From assembly GCF_022844465.1 (NCBI RefSeq), contig NZ_JALHLP010000001.1, positions 868,001 to 932,000 on the forward strand: a stretch of 64,000 nt of DNA. Direction: 5' to 3'. The translations under genes were made by a program, and so were the position numbers. The notes beneath the pieces were generated by a model. It saw nothing but the letters and a program-made list of their open reading frames with translations. It ran no database searches and was not told where the DNA came from. Source of the stretch: Bradyrhizobium sp. Its GTDB lineage: Bacteria; Pseudomonadota; Alphaproteobacteria; Rhizobiales; Xanthobacteraceae. Below, piece by piece: positions 44,166 through 53,441 of the stretch. How positions within the stretch are numbered: position 1 is the stretch's first letter; every line of letters starts with the position of its first letter.

Positions 44166-45155
44166 TCAGGCGTTGGGCGACCGTTCGCCCGCCCCGGCGA
44201 GAAGTTGCGACCGCCGCACCCGTTCGCGGTGGGCGGTGTAGAGCCCGCTGGCGACGATGAAGGCCGCGCCGGTCACGGTCCAGGCGTCCGGAACTTCGCC
44301 GAAGATGAGGTAGCCGAGGAAGCCGACCCACAAGAGCTGCGTATAGGAGAACGGCGCCAGCACGGAAGCATCGGCATAGCGGAACGCCAGCACCACGATC
44401 CACTGCCCCGCGGTCGAGGCGACCCCGATGAAGACGCCGAACGCGATGTCGTGCCAGCTCGGCATCACCCAGACGAACGGCACAAGGGCGGACAGGATCG
44501 CGAGGCCTACGATCGAGGAGTAGGTCATGGTGGTGATGGCGCGCTCGGTGCCGCTCATCATCCGCGTCATGATCAGCGTGCTGGCCCAGGCCAGCGCCGA
44601 AATCAACGGGAAGAACGCGGCAGGTTGAAAAGTGCCCGAACCGGGACGCAGGATGATGACGACGCCGATCAGGCCGACCGCGGTCGCCATCCAGCGGCGC
44701 AGGCCGACCTTCTCGCCAAGGAAGAAAATCGACAACGCGGTCACGAACAGCGGCGCGACGAAGCCGGTGGCGGAGGCTTCGGCGATCGGCAGGAACCGTA
44801 AGGCCGAGATAAAGAGCAGCGATGAGCCCACCAGCGCCGCGCCGCGCAGCAGGTGCAGGCCGGGCCGGCTGGTCTGCAGCGCAAACAGCGGGGAACCCGG
44901 CAGCATCGCCGGGGTCATGATCAGCGCGAACACCAGGAAACGGATCCAGGCGATTTCGATCGAGGGTAACGTCGCCGACAGATACTTCGCGGTTACGTCG
45001 GAGGCGCCGAGAAAGATCGTCGAGGCCAGCACCAGCACGATGCCCTTGAAGGGGCGATCGGCGCGCGCGGGGGCCTTGCCGCCGGCGGGTTTCTTCCTTG
45101 GCAAAGGCAATTCAGCGCTATCCAGCCTGGCGGCTGTGGCGGGGGGCGGTGTCAA
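44166..45155 (-). CDS. EamA/DMT-family transporter
   Basis: 329 residues with ten predicted spans in two EamA repeats. The first repeat begins GIVLVLASTIFLGASDVTAKYL and the second after about residue 185 with FPLISALAWASTLIMTRMM. The inner pair YADASVLAPFSYTQLLWVGFLGYLIFGE is the typical EamA end. These are exporters of metabolites or amino acids in the inner membrane; the ligand is unknown. The start is a TTG (no ATG is near the first span) with a long Pro/Ala-rich N-terminal tail, so the true start is uncertain. The TTGACA at the start could also be a promoter element. Confidence 0.82.
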   Translation of the reverse strand: MTPPPATAARLDSAELPLPRKKPAGGKAPARADRPFKGIVLVLASTIFLGASDVTAKYLSATLPSIEIAWIRFLVFALIMTPAMLPGSPLFALQTSRPGLHLLRGAALVGSSLLFISALRFLPIAEASATGFVAPLFVTALSIFFLGEKVGLRRWMATAVGLIGVVIILRPGSGTFQPAAFFPLISALAWASTLIMTRMMSGTERAITTMTYSSIVGLAILSALVPFVWVMPSWHDIAFGVFIGVASTAGQWIVVLAFRYADASVLAPFSYTQLLWVGFLGYLIFGEVPDAWTVTGAAFIVASGLYTAHRERVRRSQLLAGAGERSPNA

Positions 45156-45308
45156 AGGCGATCTCGGAAGCCAGTAATGATCGAATCGGGCGAGGCCTGA
45201 AAAAACACCAATATGCCCACTGCGACTAGGTCCGAAAACAGGATGCGGATATGCGCTGAGGATGCGCTTGCAACCCTTTGTTAAGACCGTGTTCTGGGGG
45301 CGATTGAC

Positions 45309-46151
45309 CTACAGCATCGGCAGACTGCGCGGCTTTGGCCCGAGCGGAAAAGCCTTGTCGAGAGCGGCGATTTCACCGTCGCTCAACTTCAAATTCCCCG
45401 CGCCGGCATTGTCGACGGCGTGTTCCGCGCTCGCTGCTTTCGGAATCGCAAATACCCCCGGCGCGCGCGTCAGAAACGCCAGCGCGACCTGGCGCGCGGT
45501 CGCCTGGTGCGCCTCGGCGATCGCCTGCAGCGCCTCTCCCGCCTTGCTGCGCGGAGAGGGAAAATCATCGTGGCCAAACGGCGAATAGGCGACGACGGAT
45601 ACGCCGTGCCGCACGCACCACGGGATCACCGCATGCTCGATCGCGCGCTCCTGCAGATGATAGAGTACCTGGTTGCAGGCGATCTTTCCCCTGCCGGCGA
45701 CCGCCAGCAGCTGATCCAGGTCATCAACATCGAAGTTGCTGACGCCCCAGGAACGGATTTTCCCCGCGTGGACCAGTACGTCAAACGCCGCCACCGTCTC
45801 CTCGAAAGGATACGAGCCGCGCCAGTGCAAGAGATAGCAATCGAGATGATCGGTCTTGAGCCGCTTCAGCGAACGCTCGCAGGCCGTGATGGTGCCGCGT
45901 CGCGAGGCGTTGCTCGGCAACACCTTCGAGACCAGGAAGAGTTTTTCACGCTGCAGGTCGGCGATCGCGTCCGCGATCACAAGCTCGGCGTCGCCATACA
46001 TCTCGGCGGTGTCGATGTGGGTCATGCCCGCTTCGATGCCACGGCGCAGCGCCGCCACCGCTGCCTTGCGGTCGCCGCGGTCGAGATACCAGGTACCCTG
46101 CCCGATCACGGAGACATCGGGGCCGTTGTTGCCGAATGGCCGGGTGCGCAA
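45309..46151 (-). CDS. Aldo/keto reductase
   Basis: 280 residues with the AKR barrel. The catalytic tetrad is complete: Asp47 and Tyr52 in HIDTAEMYGDAE, Lys76 in LVSKV and His109 in YLLHW. NADPH-binding residues follow in IPKAASAEHAVDNAGA. It reduces aldehydes or ketones; the substrate is unknown. The start is a TTG at 46151 with GAGG well spaced upstream; no ATG is available near the N-terminus. It is cytoplasmic and not evidently part of a larger operon. Confidence 0.87.
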   Translation of the reverse strand: MRTRPFGNNGPDVSVIGQGTWYLDRGDRKAAVAALRRGIEAGMTHIDTAEMYGDAELVIADAIADLQREKLFLVSKVLPSNASRRGTITACERSLKRLKTDHLDCYLLHWRGSYPFEETVAAFDVLVHAGKIRSWGVSNFDVDDLDQLLAVAGRGKIACNQVLYHLQERAIEHAVIPWCVRHGVSVVAYSPFGHDDFPSPRSKAGEALQAIAEAHQATARQVALAFLTRAPGVFAIPKAASAEHAVDNAGAGNLKLSDGEIAALDKAFPLGPKPRSLPML

Positions 46152-46268
46152 GATGGCCTCGTTGGTGAAAGGTTGCGTGTGCAGACCTTAAACCAAACCA
46201 GCGATGATGTCGCTACGTCGTGGACCGGCCAAGTGTCGCGCAAATGCCCGCCCGATGACAGGCTCCGC

Positions 46269-46337
46269 GAAGCAATCCATCGCTACACGCGCGGAAGAAT
46301 GGATTGCTTCGTCGCTTTCGCTCCTCGCAATGACGGT
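46269..46337. repeat. Palindromic repeat (GAAGCAATCC family, copy 2)
   Basis: Arms GAAGCAATCCAT and ATGGATTGCTTC are perfect over 12 bp around an 18-base centre; the tail CGCAATGACGG is the same as in the copy at 38154-38210. It lies a few bases downstream of the nasA stop and could act as a 3' structure. About 190 bases here contain no gene. Confidence 0.82.
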
Positions 46338-46340
46338 TAG

Positions 46341-49049
46341 CTAAAAGGTCGCCGCGGCCAGCTTCCGATGCTCCGCATCGTTGGTGCCGTTCCGCACGAC
46401 GAGCCGCTTCAACTCGGGAATGCAGGAGCCACAATTGGTACCGGCCCTCAGCCCCGCGCCGATCTCAGCGGCGGTGCGCGCGCCGGCGGCGATGGCGTCG
46501 CAAATAGTGTCACGGCCGACGCCGAAGCAGGCGCAGACGATCGGGCCGGCACTGCCGAGGCCATCGATCGATTTGCCCGACAGCAGCATGCGGCGCTGGT
46601 CGGCGCTGAGCGTGTCGGCGGCAAACAGTCCCTTCACCACATTCCAGTCGCCGGCATCCTGCGCGGGGCCGATGAAGAGGCAGGTTTCGATGCGGTCGCC
46701 GGCGAAGGACGCCGCGCGATAGACGCCGCCGCCGACATCCCGGTATTCGGCTAGATCATCCGAGGCGATTGACCTGAGCCAGGATTGCCAGCCCGCCAGG
46801 TCGGCATTGTCGGCGAACAGGTAGCCGTGACCGCCGTTGACGGCGACGCGCGCCGCCCACGCGTGATCCGGCAGGTCGAGCGGCTGGCGCGAGAGCGCAA
46901 AGCCACGGAACACGTATTCGTAAGGCGCGATCGATACCGGCGTCGCCTTGTTCTCCGGCTGGCCCGAGAACGGGTCGGCAAATGGCGCTACCAGCGCGCC
47001 GATACGCGCGTCGCTGGCATTGGCCGCGCTCCAGTGGATCGGCGCGAACAACATGCCGCGCTGCTGGCGATCGCTGACGACGACCCGAAGCGTGCATTGT
47101 CCGTAATCCGTCGTAACCCGCGCGAAGTCGCCGTCGAAGACGCCGTATCTTGCCGCGTCGACGGGATGAACCTCGACGAACGGCTCCGGCAGGTGCTGGC
47201 CGAGCCGCGGGCTTATCCCCGACCGGGTCATGGTGTGCCACTGGTCGCGGATGCGGCCGGTGTTGAGCCGCAGCGGCCGCGCCGGCGTGGTCGCGGTCCG
47301 CAATGCCGGAACTTCCGGCGCGACGAAGCGCGCCCTGAAGTCGTTGGCGAAGAAGCCGCCATCGGCAAAGAAGCGCGCCTGCGGCTCGACGCCCTGCCGG
47401 ATCGGCCATTGCACCGGCGCCAGCGCATCGAAGGCTTCATCCGAGAGCGACCGCAGCGCGCCGATGTCAAAATCCCGCCCGCCCTCGTTCTCGAACGCCG
47501 AAAGCGCGGCATGCTCGCGAAAGATATCCGCAGACGAAGTGAAGCCAAAACCCGCGCCGTGGCCGAGCCGCTTCGCCACCTCGCAGATGATCCACCAGTC
47601 CGGCCGCGCCTCGCCCGGCGGCTCCAGGAAGGCGCGCTGCCGCGAGATCCGCCGCTCCGAATTGGTGACGGTGCCGGATTTTTCGCCCCAGGCCTGCGCC
47701 GGCAGCAGCACATGCGCGCCGGCGTCGACCGTATCGTTGGATGCCACGTTCTCGGAAACCACGAACAGCTCGAGCTTTTTCAGCGCCTCGCGCACGCCAT
47801 CGGCATCGGGCAGCGATACCGCCGGATTGGTGCCCATCACCCACAGCGCCTTGATCTCGCCGCGCGCCACGGCCTCGAACATCTGCACAGCCTTCAGCCC
47901 CTCATGGGTGGCGATCCGCGGCGCTTTCCAGAACCGCCGCACCCGATCGATGTCCGGCGGCGTGAAGCCCATATGGGCGGCGAGCTGGTTGGCGAGCCCG
48001 CCGACCTCGCGCCCGCCCATCGCATTGGGCTGCCCGGTCAGCGAGAACGGCGAGGCGCCAGGCTTGCCGATCCGTCCCGTCGCGAGGTGGCAATTGAGGA
48101 TGGCATTGACCTTGTCGGTGCCCTGCGCCGACTGGTTGACGCCTTGCGAGTACAGCGTGACCGCGCGGGGCGTGCCGGCGAACATCCGGAAGAAGCACGC
48201 GACATCCGGCTCGGACAGGCCGGTCGCCAGCGCGGTCGCAGTGATGCTGCCGGCGATGCCGCGCGCGCGGGCGAGCGCCTCGTCGAAGCCCGAGGTATGG
48301 CGGGCGATGTAACCGCGATCGAGTGCGCCGCTGTCGGCAAGGTGGACCAGCAGACCGCTGAACAACGCCGTATCGGTGCCCGGCTTCAGCCCCAGGAACA
48401 GGTCATCGTCGCCAACGGTATCGGTCCGGCGCGGATCGATCACCACCATGCGCGCGCCGCGCCCGTGCTTGTTGACGAGCATGCGCTGATACAGCACCGG
48501 GTGGCACCAGGCGGCGTTGGAGCCGACCAGCACCAGCAGGTCGGCCTCGTCGAGATCTTCGTAACATCCCGGCACGGTGTCGGCGCCGAAGGCGCGGCGG
48601 TGGCCGGCGACCGACGAGGCCATGCACAGCCGCGAATTGGTGTCGACATTGGCGCTGCCGATGAATCCCTTCATCAGCTTGTTGGCGACATAGTAGTCCT
48701 CGGTCAGCAACTGGCCGGACAGATAGAATGCGACTGCGCCCGGGCCATCGCGGGCGATGATATGCTGGAACCTGTGCGCGACATGGTCGAGCGCATCGCT
48801 CCAGGCCACGCGCTCCATCGTCCCCTTGCCGCAACGAATCATCGGATGCAGCAGCCGGTCGGCCAGGCCGAGCGTCTCGCCGAGCGCCGCGCCCTTTGAG
48901 CATAGCCGGCCGAAATTGGCGGGATGGGCGGGATCACCCGCGATCGCCGCCCCGCCGTGGCCCTCGGGCGTCGCCAGTATGCCGCAACCGACGCCACAAT
49001 AGGCGCATGTGGTGGCGATGGCGCGCGGATCGGGATCGGGGACGCTCAT
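46341..49049 (-). CDS. nasA: Assimilatory nitrate reductase catalytic subunit
   Basis: 902 residues of the molybdopterin (DMSO-reductase) family. The N-terminal [4Fe-4S] motif has Cys15, 18, 22 and 50; the molybdenum ligand Cys142 is in NSRLCMASS. The C-terminus has a BFD-like [2Fe-2S] domain (VCACFGVGRDTICDAI ... TNCGSCIPELKRL), typical of NasA-type enzymes that take electrons through extra clusters. It reduces nitrate to nitrite in the cytoplasm; no Tat signal is seen. It follows the FAD reductase gene by 13 bases, which probably supplies electrons. The ATG at 49049 is chosen without a strong ribosome site. Confidence 0.93.
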   Translation of the reverse strand: MSVPDPDPRAIATTCAYCGVGCGILATPEGHGGAAIAGDPAHPANFGRLCSKGAALGETLGLADRLLHPMIRCGKGTMERVAWSDALDHVAHRFQHIIARDGPGAVAFYLSGQLLTEDYYVANKLMKGFIGSANVDTNSRLCMASSVAGHRRAFGADTVPGCYEDLDEADLLVLVGSNAAWCHPVLYQRMLVNKHGRGARMVVIDPRRTDTVGDDDLFLGLKPGTDTALFSGLLVHLADSGALDRGYIARHTSGFDEALARARGIAGSITATALATGLSEPDVACFFRMFAGTPRAVTLYSQGVNQSAQGTDKVNAILNCHLATGRIGKPGASPFSLTGQPNAMGGREVGGLANQLAAHMGFTPPDIDRVRRFWKAPRIATHEGLKAVQMFEAVARGEIKALWVMGTNPAVSLPDADGVREALKKLELFVVSENVASNDTVDAGAHVLLPAQAWGEKSGTVTNSERRISRQRAFLEPPGEARPDWWIICEVAKRLGHGAGFGFTSSADIFREHAALSAFENEGGRDFDIGALRSLSDEAFDALAPVQWPIRQGVEPQARFFADGGFFANDFRARFVAPEVPALRTATTPARPLRLNTGRIRDQWHTMTRSGISPRLGQHLPEPFVEVHPVDAARYGVFDGDFARVTTDYGQCTLRVVVSDRQQRGMLFAPIHWSAANASDARIGALVAPFADPFSGQPENKATPVSIAPYEYVFRGFALSRQPLDLPDHAWAARVAVNGGHGYLFADNADLAGWQSWLRSIASDDLAEYRDVGGGVYRAASFAGDRIETCLFIGPAQDAGDWNVVKGLFAADTLSADQRRMLLSGKSIDGLGSAGPIVCACFGVGRDTICDAIAAGARTAAEIGAGLRAGTNCGSCIPELKRLVVRNGTNDAEHRKLAAATF

Positions 49050-49062
49050 GCGGATGTCCGCA

Positions 49063-50280
49063 TCATGCAGCCTCCGCGCGGGTGGCAAGCGCGCGGCCGA
49101 ACACCATGTCGGTACGGATCTTCTGTGTCGGCTGCCGCGTGCGGATCAGTTCCAGATACCAGAGCGCGTCGCCGACCTCGCCGATCAGGACCGTGCCGGT
49201 CAATCGACCGTCGGAAATCACGAGCTTCTTGTAGGCGCCGCGGTTGAGGTCGGAGAGCACGATGCTCTCGCTGCCGTCGCCGCCGATGAAATCGCCGGCG
49301 GAAAATACGCTCACCCCGGACACCTTCAGGTTGGTGGCCACGGTGCTGCCGCCATAACGGGATTCCCGGCCGGCAAGATGCCGCGCCAGCACCCGCGCCT
49401 GCTCGTAGGCCGGCTCGACCAGGCCGTAACAGACGCCGCGATGCTCGGCGCATTCGCCGATCGCGAACACGTTCGCCATGCTGGTCTGCATGGCGTCATC
49501 GACCACGATGCCGCGGTTGGCGGCAATGCCGGCCTCGACCGCCAGCGCGGCGTTCGGCCGGATCCCGGCCGCGAAGATCACGGCGTCGGCCGGAATAACG
49601 CGGCCATCCGCGAGTTCGACGCCTTCGACGCGGGCCCCGCCGTGGATGCGCGCGGTGCTGGCGTTGAGCAGGACCTCGATACCCTTGCGCTCGACAAGGG
49701 ACTTCAACAGTTCAGCCGCGGGCGCGTCGAGCTGGCGCTCCATCAGGCGGTCCATCAGATGCACCAGCGTCACCGGAGCGCCGGCCCTGGCGAACCCATA
49801 GGCAGCCTCGAGGCCCAGCAATCCGCCGCCGACCACCACCACCCGGCTCTTTTGCTTCGCCAGCGCCAGCAGCAAGTCGACGTCCCGGCTGTCGCGAAAC
49901 GTATGCACGCCGGCAAGGCCGTTCCCCGGCACGTTCAGGCGCAGCGGCGACGAGCCCGTACACAGGACCAGTTTGGAGAACGGGACGGCCTTGCCGTTCT
50001 CGACCTTGAGTTCGCGGCGGCCCATATCGATGGCGGTAGCGACGCAGCCGTATTTCAGGGTGACGCCGCGGTCGCGCCACCACGAGGCCGGCCGCAGCTC
50101 GATCTCCTGCGAGGCGGTCTCGCCGGCCAGCACCGACGACAGCAGCACCCGATTATAGGCGAGCCGCGGCTCGTCGCCGATCACGGCGATGGCGTAGCGA
50201 CCCAACGCCACCCTGGCCAATTCATCGACCAGACGGGCGGCGGCCATGCCGTTGCCGACGATTACCAGCGGTTCGCTCAT
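49063..50280 (-). CDS. FAD-dependent NAD(P)H reductase, NirB N-terminus-like (nitrate reductase electron donor)
   Basis: 405 residues of the pyridine nucleotide-disulfide reductase class. The FAD motif is VIVGNGMAAARLVDEL, the NAD motif VVVVGGGLLGLEAAYGFARAG, and a second FAD contact is VFAIGECAEHRGVCYGLVEPAYEQA. The last is the NirB/NasB hallmark, but the sirohaem and [4Fe-4S] nitrite-reductase parts of NirB are absent. It should pass electrons from NAD(P)H to NasA; such a small electron-transfer subunit is known for assimilatory systems. Nitrite reduction itself is not encoded in view. It lies 69 bases after nrtC. Confidence 0.87.
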   Translation of the reverse strand: MSEPLVIVGNGMAAARLVDELARVALGRYAIAVIGDEPRLAYNRVLLSSVLAGETASQEIELRPASWWRDRGVTLKYGCVATAIDMGRRELKVENGKAVPFSKLVLCTGSSPLRLNVPGNGLAGVHTFRDSRDVDLLLALAKQKSRVVVVGGGLLGLEAAYGFARAGAPVTLVHLMDRLMERQLDAPAAELLKSLVERKGIEVLLNASTARIHGGARVEGVELADGRVIPADAVIFAAGIRPNAALAVEAGIAANRGIVVDDAMQTSMANVFAIGECAEHRGVCYGLVEPAYEQARVLARHLAGRESRYGGSTVATNLKVSGVSVFSAGDFIGGDGSESIVLSDLNRGAYKKLVISDGRLTGTVLIGEVGDALWYLELIRTRQPTQKIRTDMVFGRALATRAEAA

Positions 50281-50349
50281 GGCATGTGCTCATGCGCCAT
50301 TCCAGGCATCCATCCCCAAGCATCGTTGCGTCCGGCGTCGGCCATAACG

Positions 50350-51144
50350 TCACGCCGCCTCGACGAAACGATGCCGTTCGTAGAGGAACTCAAGCACGCG
50401 CTGCCGGCACTTGATGTAGGTGGGGCTGGTCGCGAGCTCGAGCCGCTTGCGCGGACGCGCCAGCGGCACATCAAGCACCTCGCCGATCCGCGCGCTCGGT
50501 CCGTTGGTCATCATCACGATCCGGTCCGACAGCAGCACCGCCTCGTCGACGTCGTGCGTGATCATCAGGATGGTATTGCCGAGCTTCTGGTGCAGCGCCA
50601 TCACCGAATCCTGCAGATGCGCGCGGGTCAGCGCGTCGAGCGCGCCGAACGGCTCGTCGAGCAGCAGCACCTTGGGCTCCATCGCCAGCGCGCGGGCAAT
50701 GCCGACGCGCTGCTTCATGCCGCCGGAAATTTCCGACGGCCGCTTGTCCTTGGCGTGCGCCATCTGCACCAGGTTGAGATTGTGCATCACCCAGGCGTGG
50801 CGCTCGGCGCGGGTCTTGCTCGATGCGAACACCTTGTCGACGCCAAGCCTGACGTTCTCGTAGACCGTCAGCCAGGGCAGCAAACTGTGGTTCTGGAACA
50901 CCACCGCGCGATCCGGTCCCGGCGAGTTGACCTCGCGGTTCTCCAGCAGTACGCAGCCCTGGGTGGTGGTGGTGAGGCCGGCGACGATGTTGAGCAGCGT
51001 GGATTTGCCGCAGCCGGAATGACCGATGATCGAGACGTATTCGCCCTTGTCAATCGTCAGGTTGATGTCCTTCAGCACGTCGGTCACAGCGTTGCCGCGG
51101 GTGAAGGTCTTGTCGATGTGATCGAGCTTCAGATAGGCATGCAT
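50350..51144 (-). CDS. nrtC: Nitrate ABC transporter ATP-binding protein
   Basis: 264 residues. Walker A is GHSGCGKST at 41-49, the signature is ISGGMKQRV, Walker B is VLLLDEPFGALDALTRAHLQ and the H-loop ITHDVDEA. It lacks the C-terminal NrtA-like domain of cyanobacterial NrtC, so in that nomenclature it corresponds to NrtD; the family fits nitrate, sulfonate and taurine importers. GAAGGAG lies 10 bases before the ATG. With nrtB and nrtA it forms the nitrate importer, given the nasA gene in the same run. Confidence 0.9.
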   Translation of the reverse strand: MHAYLKLDHIDKTFTRGNAVTDVLKDINLTIDKGEYVSIIGHSGCGKSTLLNIVAGLTTTTQGCVLLENREVNSPGPDRAVVFQNHSLLPWLTVYENVRLGVDKVFASSKTRAERHAWVMHNLNLVQMAHAKDKRPSEISGGMKQRVGIARALAMEPKVLLLDEPFGALDALTRAHLQDSVMALHQKLGNTILMITHDVDEAVLLSDRIVMMTNGPSARIGEVLDVPLARPRKRLELATSPTYIKCRQRVLEFLYERHRFVEAA

Positions 51145-51155
51145 GACATGCTCCT

Positions 51156-52061
51156 TCAGTTCATCGCGGTGCCGCGGGTCACGATCCTGGCCAGTCCCGC
51201 GATCAGGCGGTCCAGCACGAAGCCGATGATGCCCACATAAAACAGGGCCAGGATGATCTCGCTGATGTGCGAGGAGTTCCAGGCGTCCCAGATGAAGAAG
51301 CCGATGCCGACGCCGCCGATCAGCATTTCCGCCGCGACGATCGCCAGCCAGGACAGGCCGATGCCGATGCGAAGGCCGGTGAAGATGTAGGGCGCCGCCG
51401 CCGGGATCATGATCTTGGCGAAGAACTCCAGCGGATTGAGCTGCACCACGGCTGCGACGTTGCGATAGTCCTGCGGGATGTTGCGAATGCCGACCGCGGT
51501 GTTGATGATGATCGGCCAGACCGAGGTGATGAAGATGACGAAGATCGCCGAGGGCTGGCCGTCGCGGAACGCGGCGAGCGACAGCGGCAGCCAGGCCAGC
51601 GGCGGGATGGTGCGAAGCACCTGGAACAGCGGATCGAGCCCGCGCATCGCCCAAACCGATTGCCCGACCAGCGTGCCGAGCCCGATGCCGATAACCGCCG
51701 CGATCGAATAACCCAGCGCCACCCGCTGCAGGCTCGCGGACAAATGCCAGAACAGGCCCTTGTCGATACCGCCGCGATCGAAGAACGGATCGAAGATCAG
51801 CTCCTTGGTATCCTTGAAGACGCGTGACGGCGGCGGCAGAGTCGAGCCGGTGCGGCGGCAGACCAATTCCCAGAACAGCATCAACAGCGCGACCACCACC
51901 AGCGGCGGCACGACGCGCACCGCGGTCTCCCTCGCCATCTTGATGTATTTCTCGGAACGCGGCGCCTGTTTCGGCGTCATCGTCACCACCGGCGCCGCCG
52001 CGGTCGGCACGGCCATTGGAACGGCGGCGGCGGCTTCGGTCTTGATCGCAGGCATCGACAT
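51156..52061 (-). CDS. nrtB: Nitrate ABC transporter permease
   Basis: 301 residues. A long Ala/Thr-rich cytoplasmic tail of about 60 residues precedes the first span (TAVRVVPPLVVVALLMLFWELVC). Six spans and an EAA loop (QDYRNVAAVVQLNPLEFF) follow, typical of NrtB/SsuC proteins. The final part ALFYVGIIGFVLDRLI is the usual end. It forms the inner-membrane channel. GGAGAAA precedes the ATG; the start is 11 bases upstream of the ATPase gene's ribosome site in transcriptional order, so the two are tightly linked. Confidence 0.91.
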   Translation of the reverse strand: MSMPAIKTEAAAAVPMAVPTAAAPVVTMTPKQAPRSEKYIKMARETAVRVVPPLVVVALLMLFWELVCRRTGSTLPPPSRVFKDTKELIFDPFFDRGGIDKGLFWHLSASLQRVALGYSIAAVIGIGLGTLVGQSVWAMRGLDPLFQVLRTIPPLAWLPLSLAAFRDGQPSAIFVIFITSVWPIIINTAVGIRNIPQDYRNVAAVVQLNPLEFFAKIMIPAAAPYIFTGLRIGIGLSWLAIVAAEMLIGGVGIGFFIWDAWNSSHISEIILALFYVGIIGFVLDRLIAGLARIVTRGTAMN

Positions 52062-52090
52062 TGAAATTGTTTCTCCAGGTTTCGGTGAGC

Positions 52091-52118
52091 GGGCCGCCTC
52101 GCCTGTTGCGGGCGGCCC
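52091..52118 (-). terminator. Hairpin between nrtA and nrtB
   Basis: GGGCCGCC and GGCGGCCC make a perfect 8-bp GC stem with a 12-base loop, 6 bases past the nrtA stop in transcription direction. There is no U-run, so it is more likely a stabilising or attenuating hairpin that gives more binding protein than permease. Confidence 0.55.
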
Positions 52119-52124
52119 TCTGGA

Positions 52125-53441
52125 TCAGACTTCAACACGCTTGATCGACAGCGACTTCAGGTAGGCTGACGGATTTTCAGGATCGAACACCTTGCCGTCG
52201 AAGAAGGTTTCCTTGCCGCGCGAGGTCGAGGCCGGGATGTCGGCGGCGGCGACGCCAAGGGTCTTGGCCGCGTCGCGCCACATGTCCTCGCGGTTGACCT
52301 TGGCGATCAGCGCCTTGCTGTCGAAGCCGGATTCGAATTTGCCCCAGCGGATATCCTCGGTCATGAACCAGAGATCATGGCTCTGGAACGGATAGGAGGC
52401 GAAGTCGCGCCAGTACTTCATGATGTGCGGCGAGTTCTCGACGACCTTGCCGGGAATGCCGTAGTTGAATTTGCCCTTGGCGCGATCGGCGATGTCTTCA
52501 ACCGGGCAGTTGATCCACTGGCGCTTGCTCATGATGGCGGCAAGCTCGTCCTTGTTCTCCATCTTGTCGGCCCATTGCTGCGCCTCCATGACCGCCATCA
52601 GGATCGCCTTGGCGGCTCTTGGATTCTTGTCGACCCACGCCGCCCGCATCCCCAGCGATTTTTCCGGGTGCTTGTTCCAGATTTCGCCGGTGTTGATCGC
52701 GGTGTAGCCGATGCCCTGGTGGACCAATTGTCCGGGCCATGGCTCGCCGACGCAGAAGGCGTCCATCGTGCCGACCTTCATGTTCGCCACCATTTGCGGC
52801 GGCGGCACCGTGATGGTCTCGACATCCTTGTCGGGATCAATGCCGCCGGCGGCGAGCCAGTACCGAACCCAGAGGTCGTGGGTGCCGCCCGGAAACGTCA
52901 TCGCAACCTTGGCCGACTTGCCGGCGGCCTTCTTCTGCTCGAACACCGCCTTGAGCGGCGAGGCGTCGACGCCGACCTTGAGGTCGGCATATTCCTTGCC
53001 GACCGAGATGCACTGCGCGTCCAGATTGAGCCGCGCCAGAATGTACATCGGCGTCGGCTGGTTGTTCTGCGTCACCTTGCCGGCCGAGATCAGGTAGGGC
53101 ATCGGCGTCAGGATATGCGCGCCGTCGATGCCGTTGCCTTCCGAGCCCAGCACCAGATTGTCGCGGGTGGTGCCCCACGAGGCCTGCTTGACCACCTCGA
53201 CGTCGGGCATGCCGTATTTGGCGAACAGCCCCTTGTCCTTGGCGACGAACAATGGCCCGGCATCGCTCAGCGCAATGAATCCCAGTGAAGCCTTGGTCAC
53301 TTCCGGACCCGCGCCTTGCGCAATGGCGCCGGCCGGGAAATTCAGCCTGGCGGCGGCGAGCAATGCCGCCGTACCCCCGGTTGCCTTCAGGAGTTCGCGG
53401 CGGTTGAAACCATGAGCGGTCGGGCGGATGGGTTTGGTCAT
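52125..53441 (-). CDS. nrtA: Nitrate ABC transporter substrate-binding protein (Tat-exported)
   Basis: 438 residues. The N-terminus is a Tat signal: NRRELLKATGGTAALLAAARLNFPAGAIAQ with twin Arg, cleaved after IAQ. The mature protein follows the NrtA/CmpA order: FIALSDAGPLFVAKDKGLFAKYGM, then WGTTRDNLVLGSEGNGIDGAHILTPMPY, VGEPWPGQLVHQGIGYTA and a C-terminal tail EDIRWGKFESGFDSKALI. Nitrate binding is likely from the neighbours; bicarbonate (CmpA) is the close alternative but no cmp genes are adjacent. The ATG at 53441 has AAAGGACAG upstream. It is the first gene of the nitrate operon. Confidence 0.92.
   Translation of the reverse strand: MTKPIRPTAHGFNRRELLKATGGTAALLAAARLNFPAGAIAQGAGPEVTKASLGFIALSDAGPLFVAKDKGLFAKYGMPDVEVVKQASWGTTRDNLVLGSEGNGIDGAHILTPMPYLISAGKVTQNNQPTPMYILARLNLDAQCISVGKEYADLKVGVDASPLKAVFEQKKAAGKSAKVAMTFPGGTHDLWVRYWLAAGGIDPDKDVETITVPPPQMVANMKVGTMDAFCVGEPWPGQLVHQGIGYTAINTGEIWNKHPEKSLGMRAAWVDKNPRAAKAILMAVMEAQQWADKMENKDELAAIMSKRQWINCPVEDIADRAKGKFNYGIPGKVVENSPHIMKYWRDFASYPFQSHDLWFMTEDIRWGKFESGFDSKALIAKVNREDMWRDAAKTLGVAAADIPASTSRGKETFFDGKVFDPENPSAYLKSLSIKRVEV

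Noticed and set aside
45150..45156. TTGACA as a strong -35 box near the EamA gene
   Set aside because: It coincides with the TTG start of the EamA gene; no clear -10 follows in frame-compatible position, so I did not call a promoter.
46785..48899. A 704-codon open frame antisense to nasA
   Set aside because: No domain; the minus-strand frame has intact Fe-S and molybdenum ligands.
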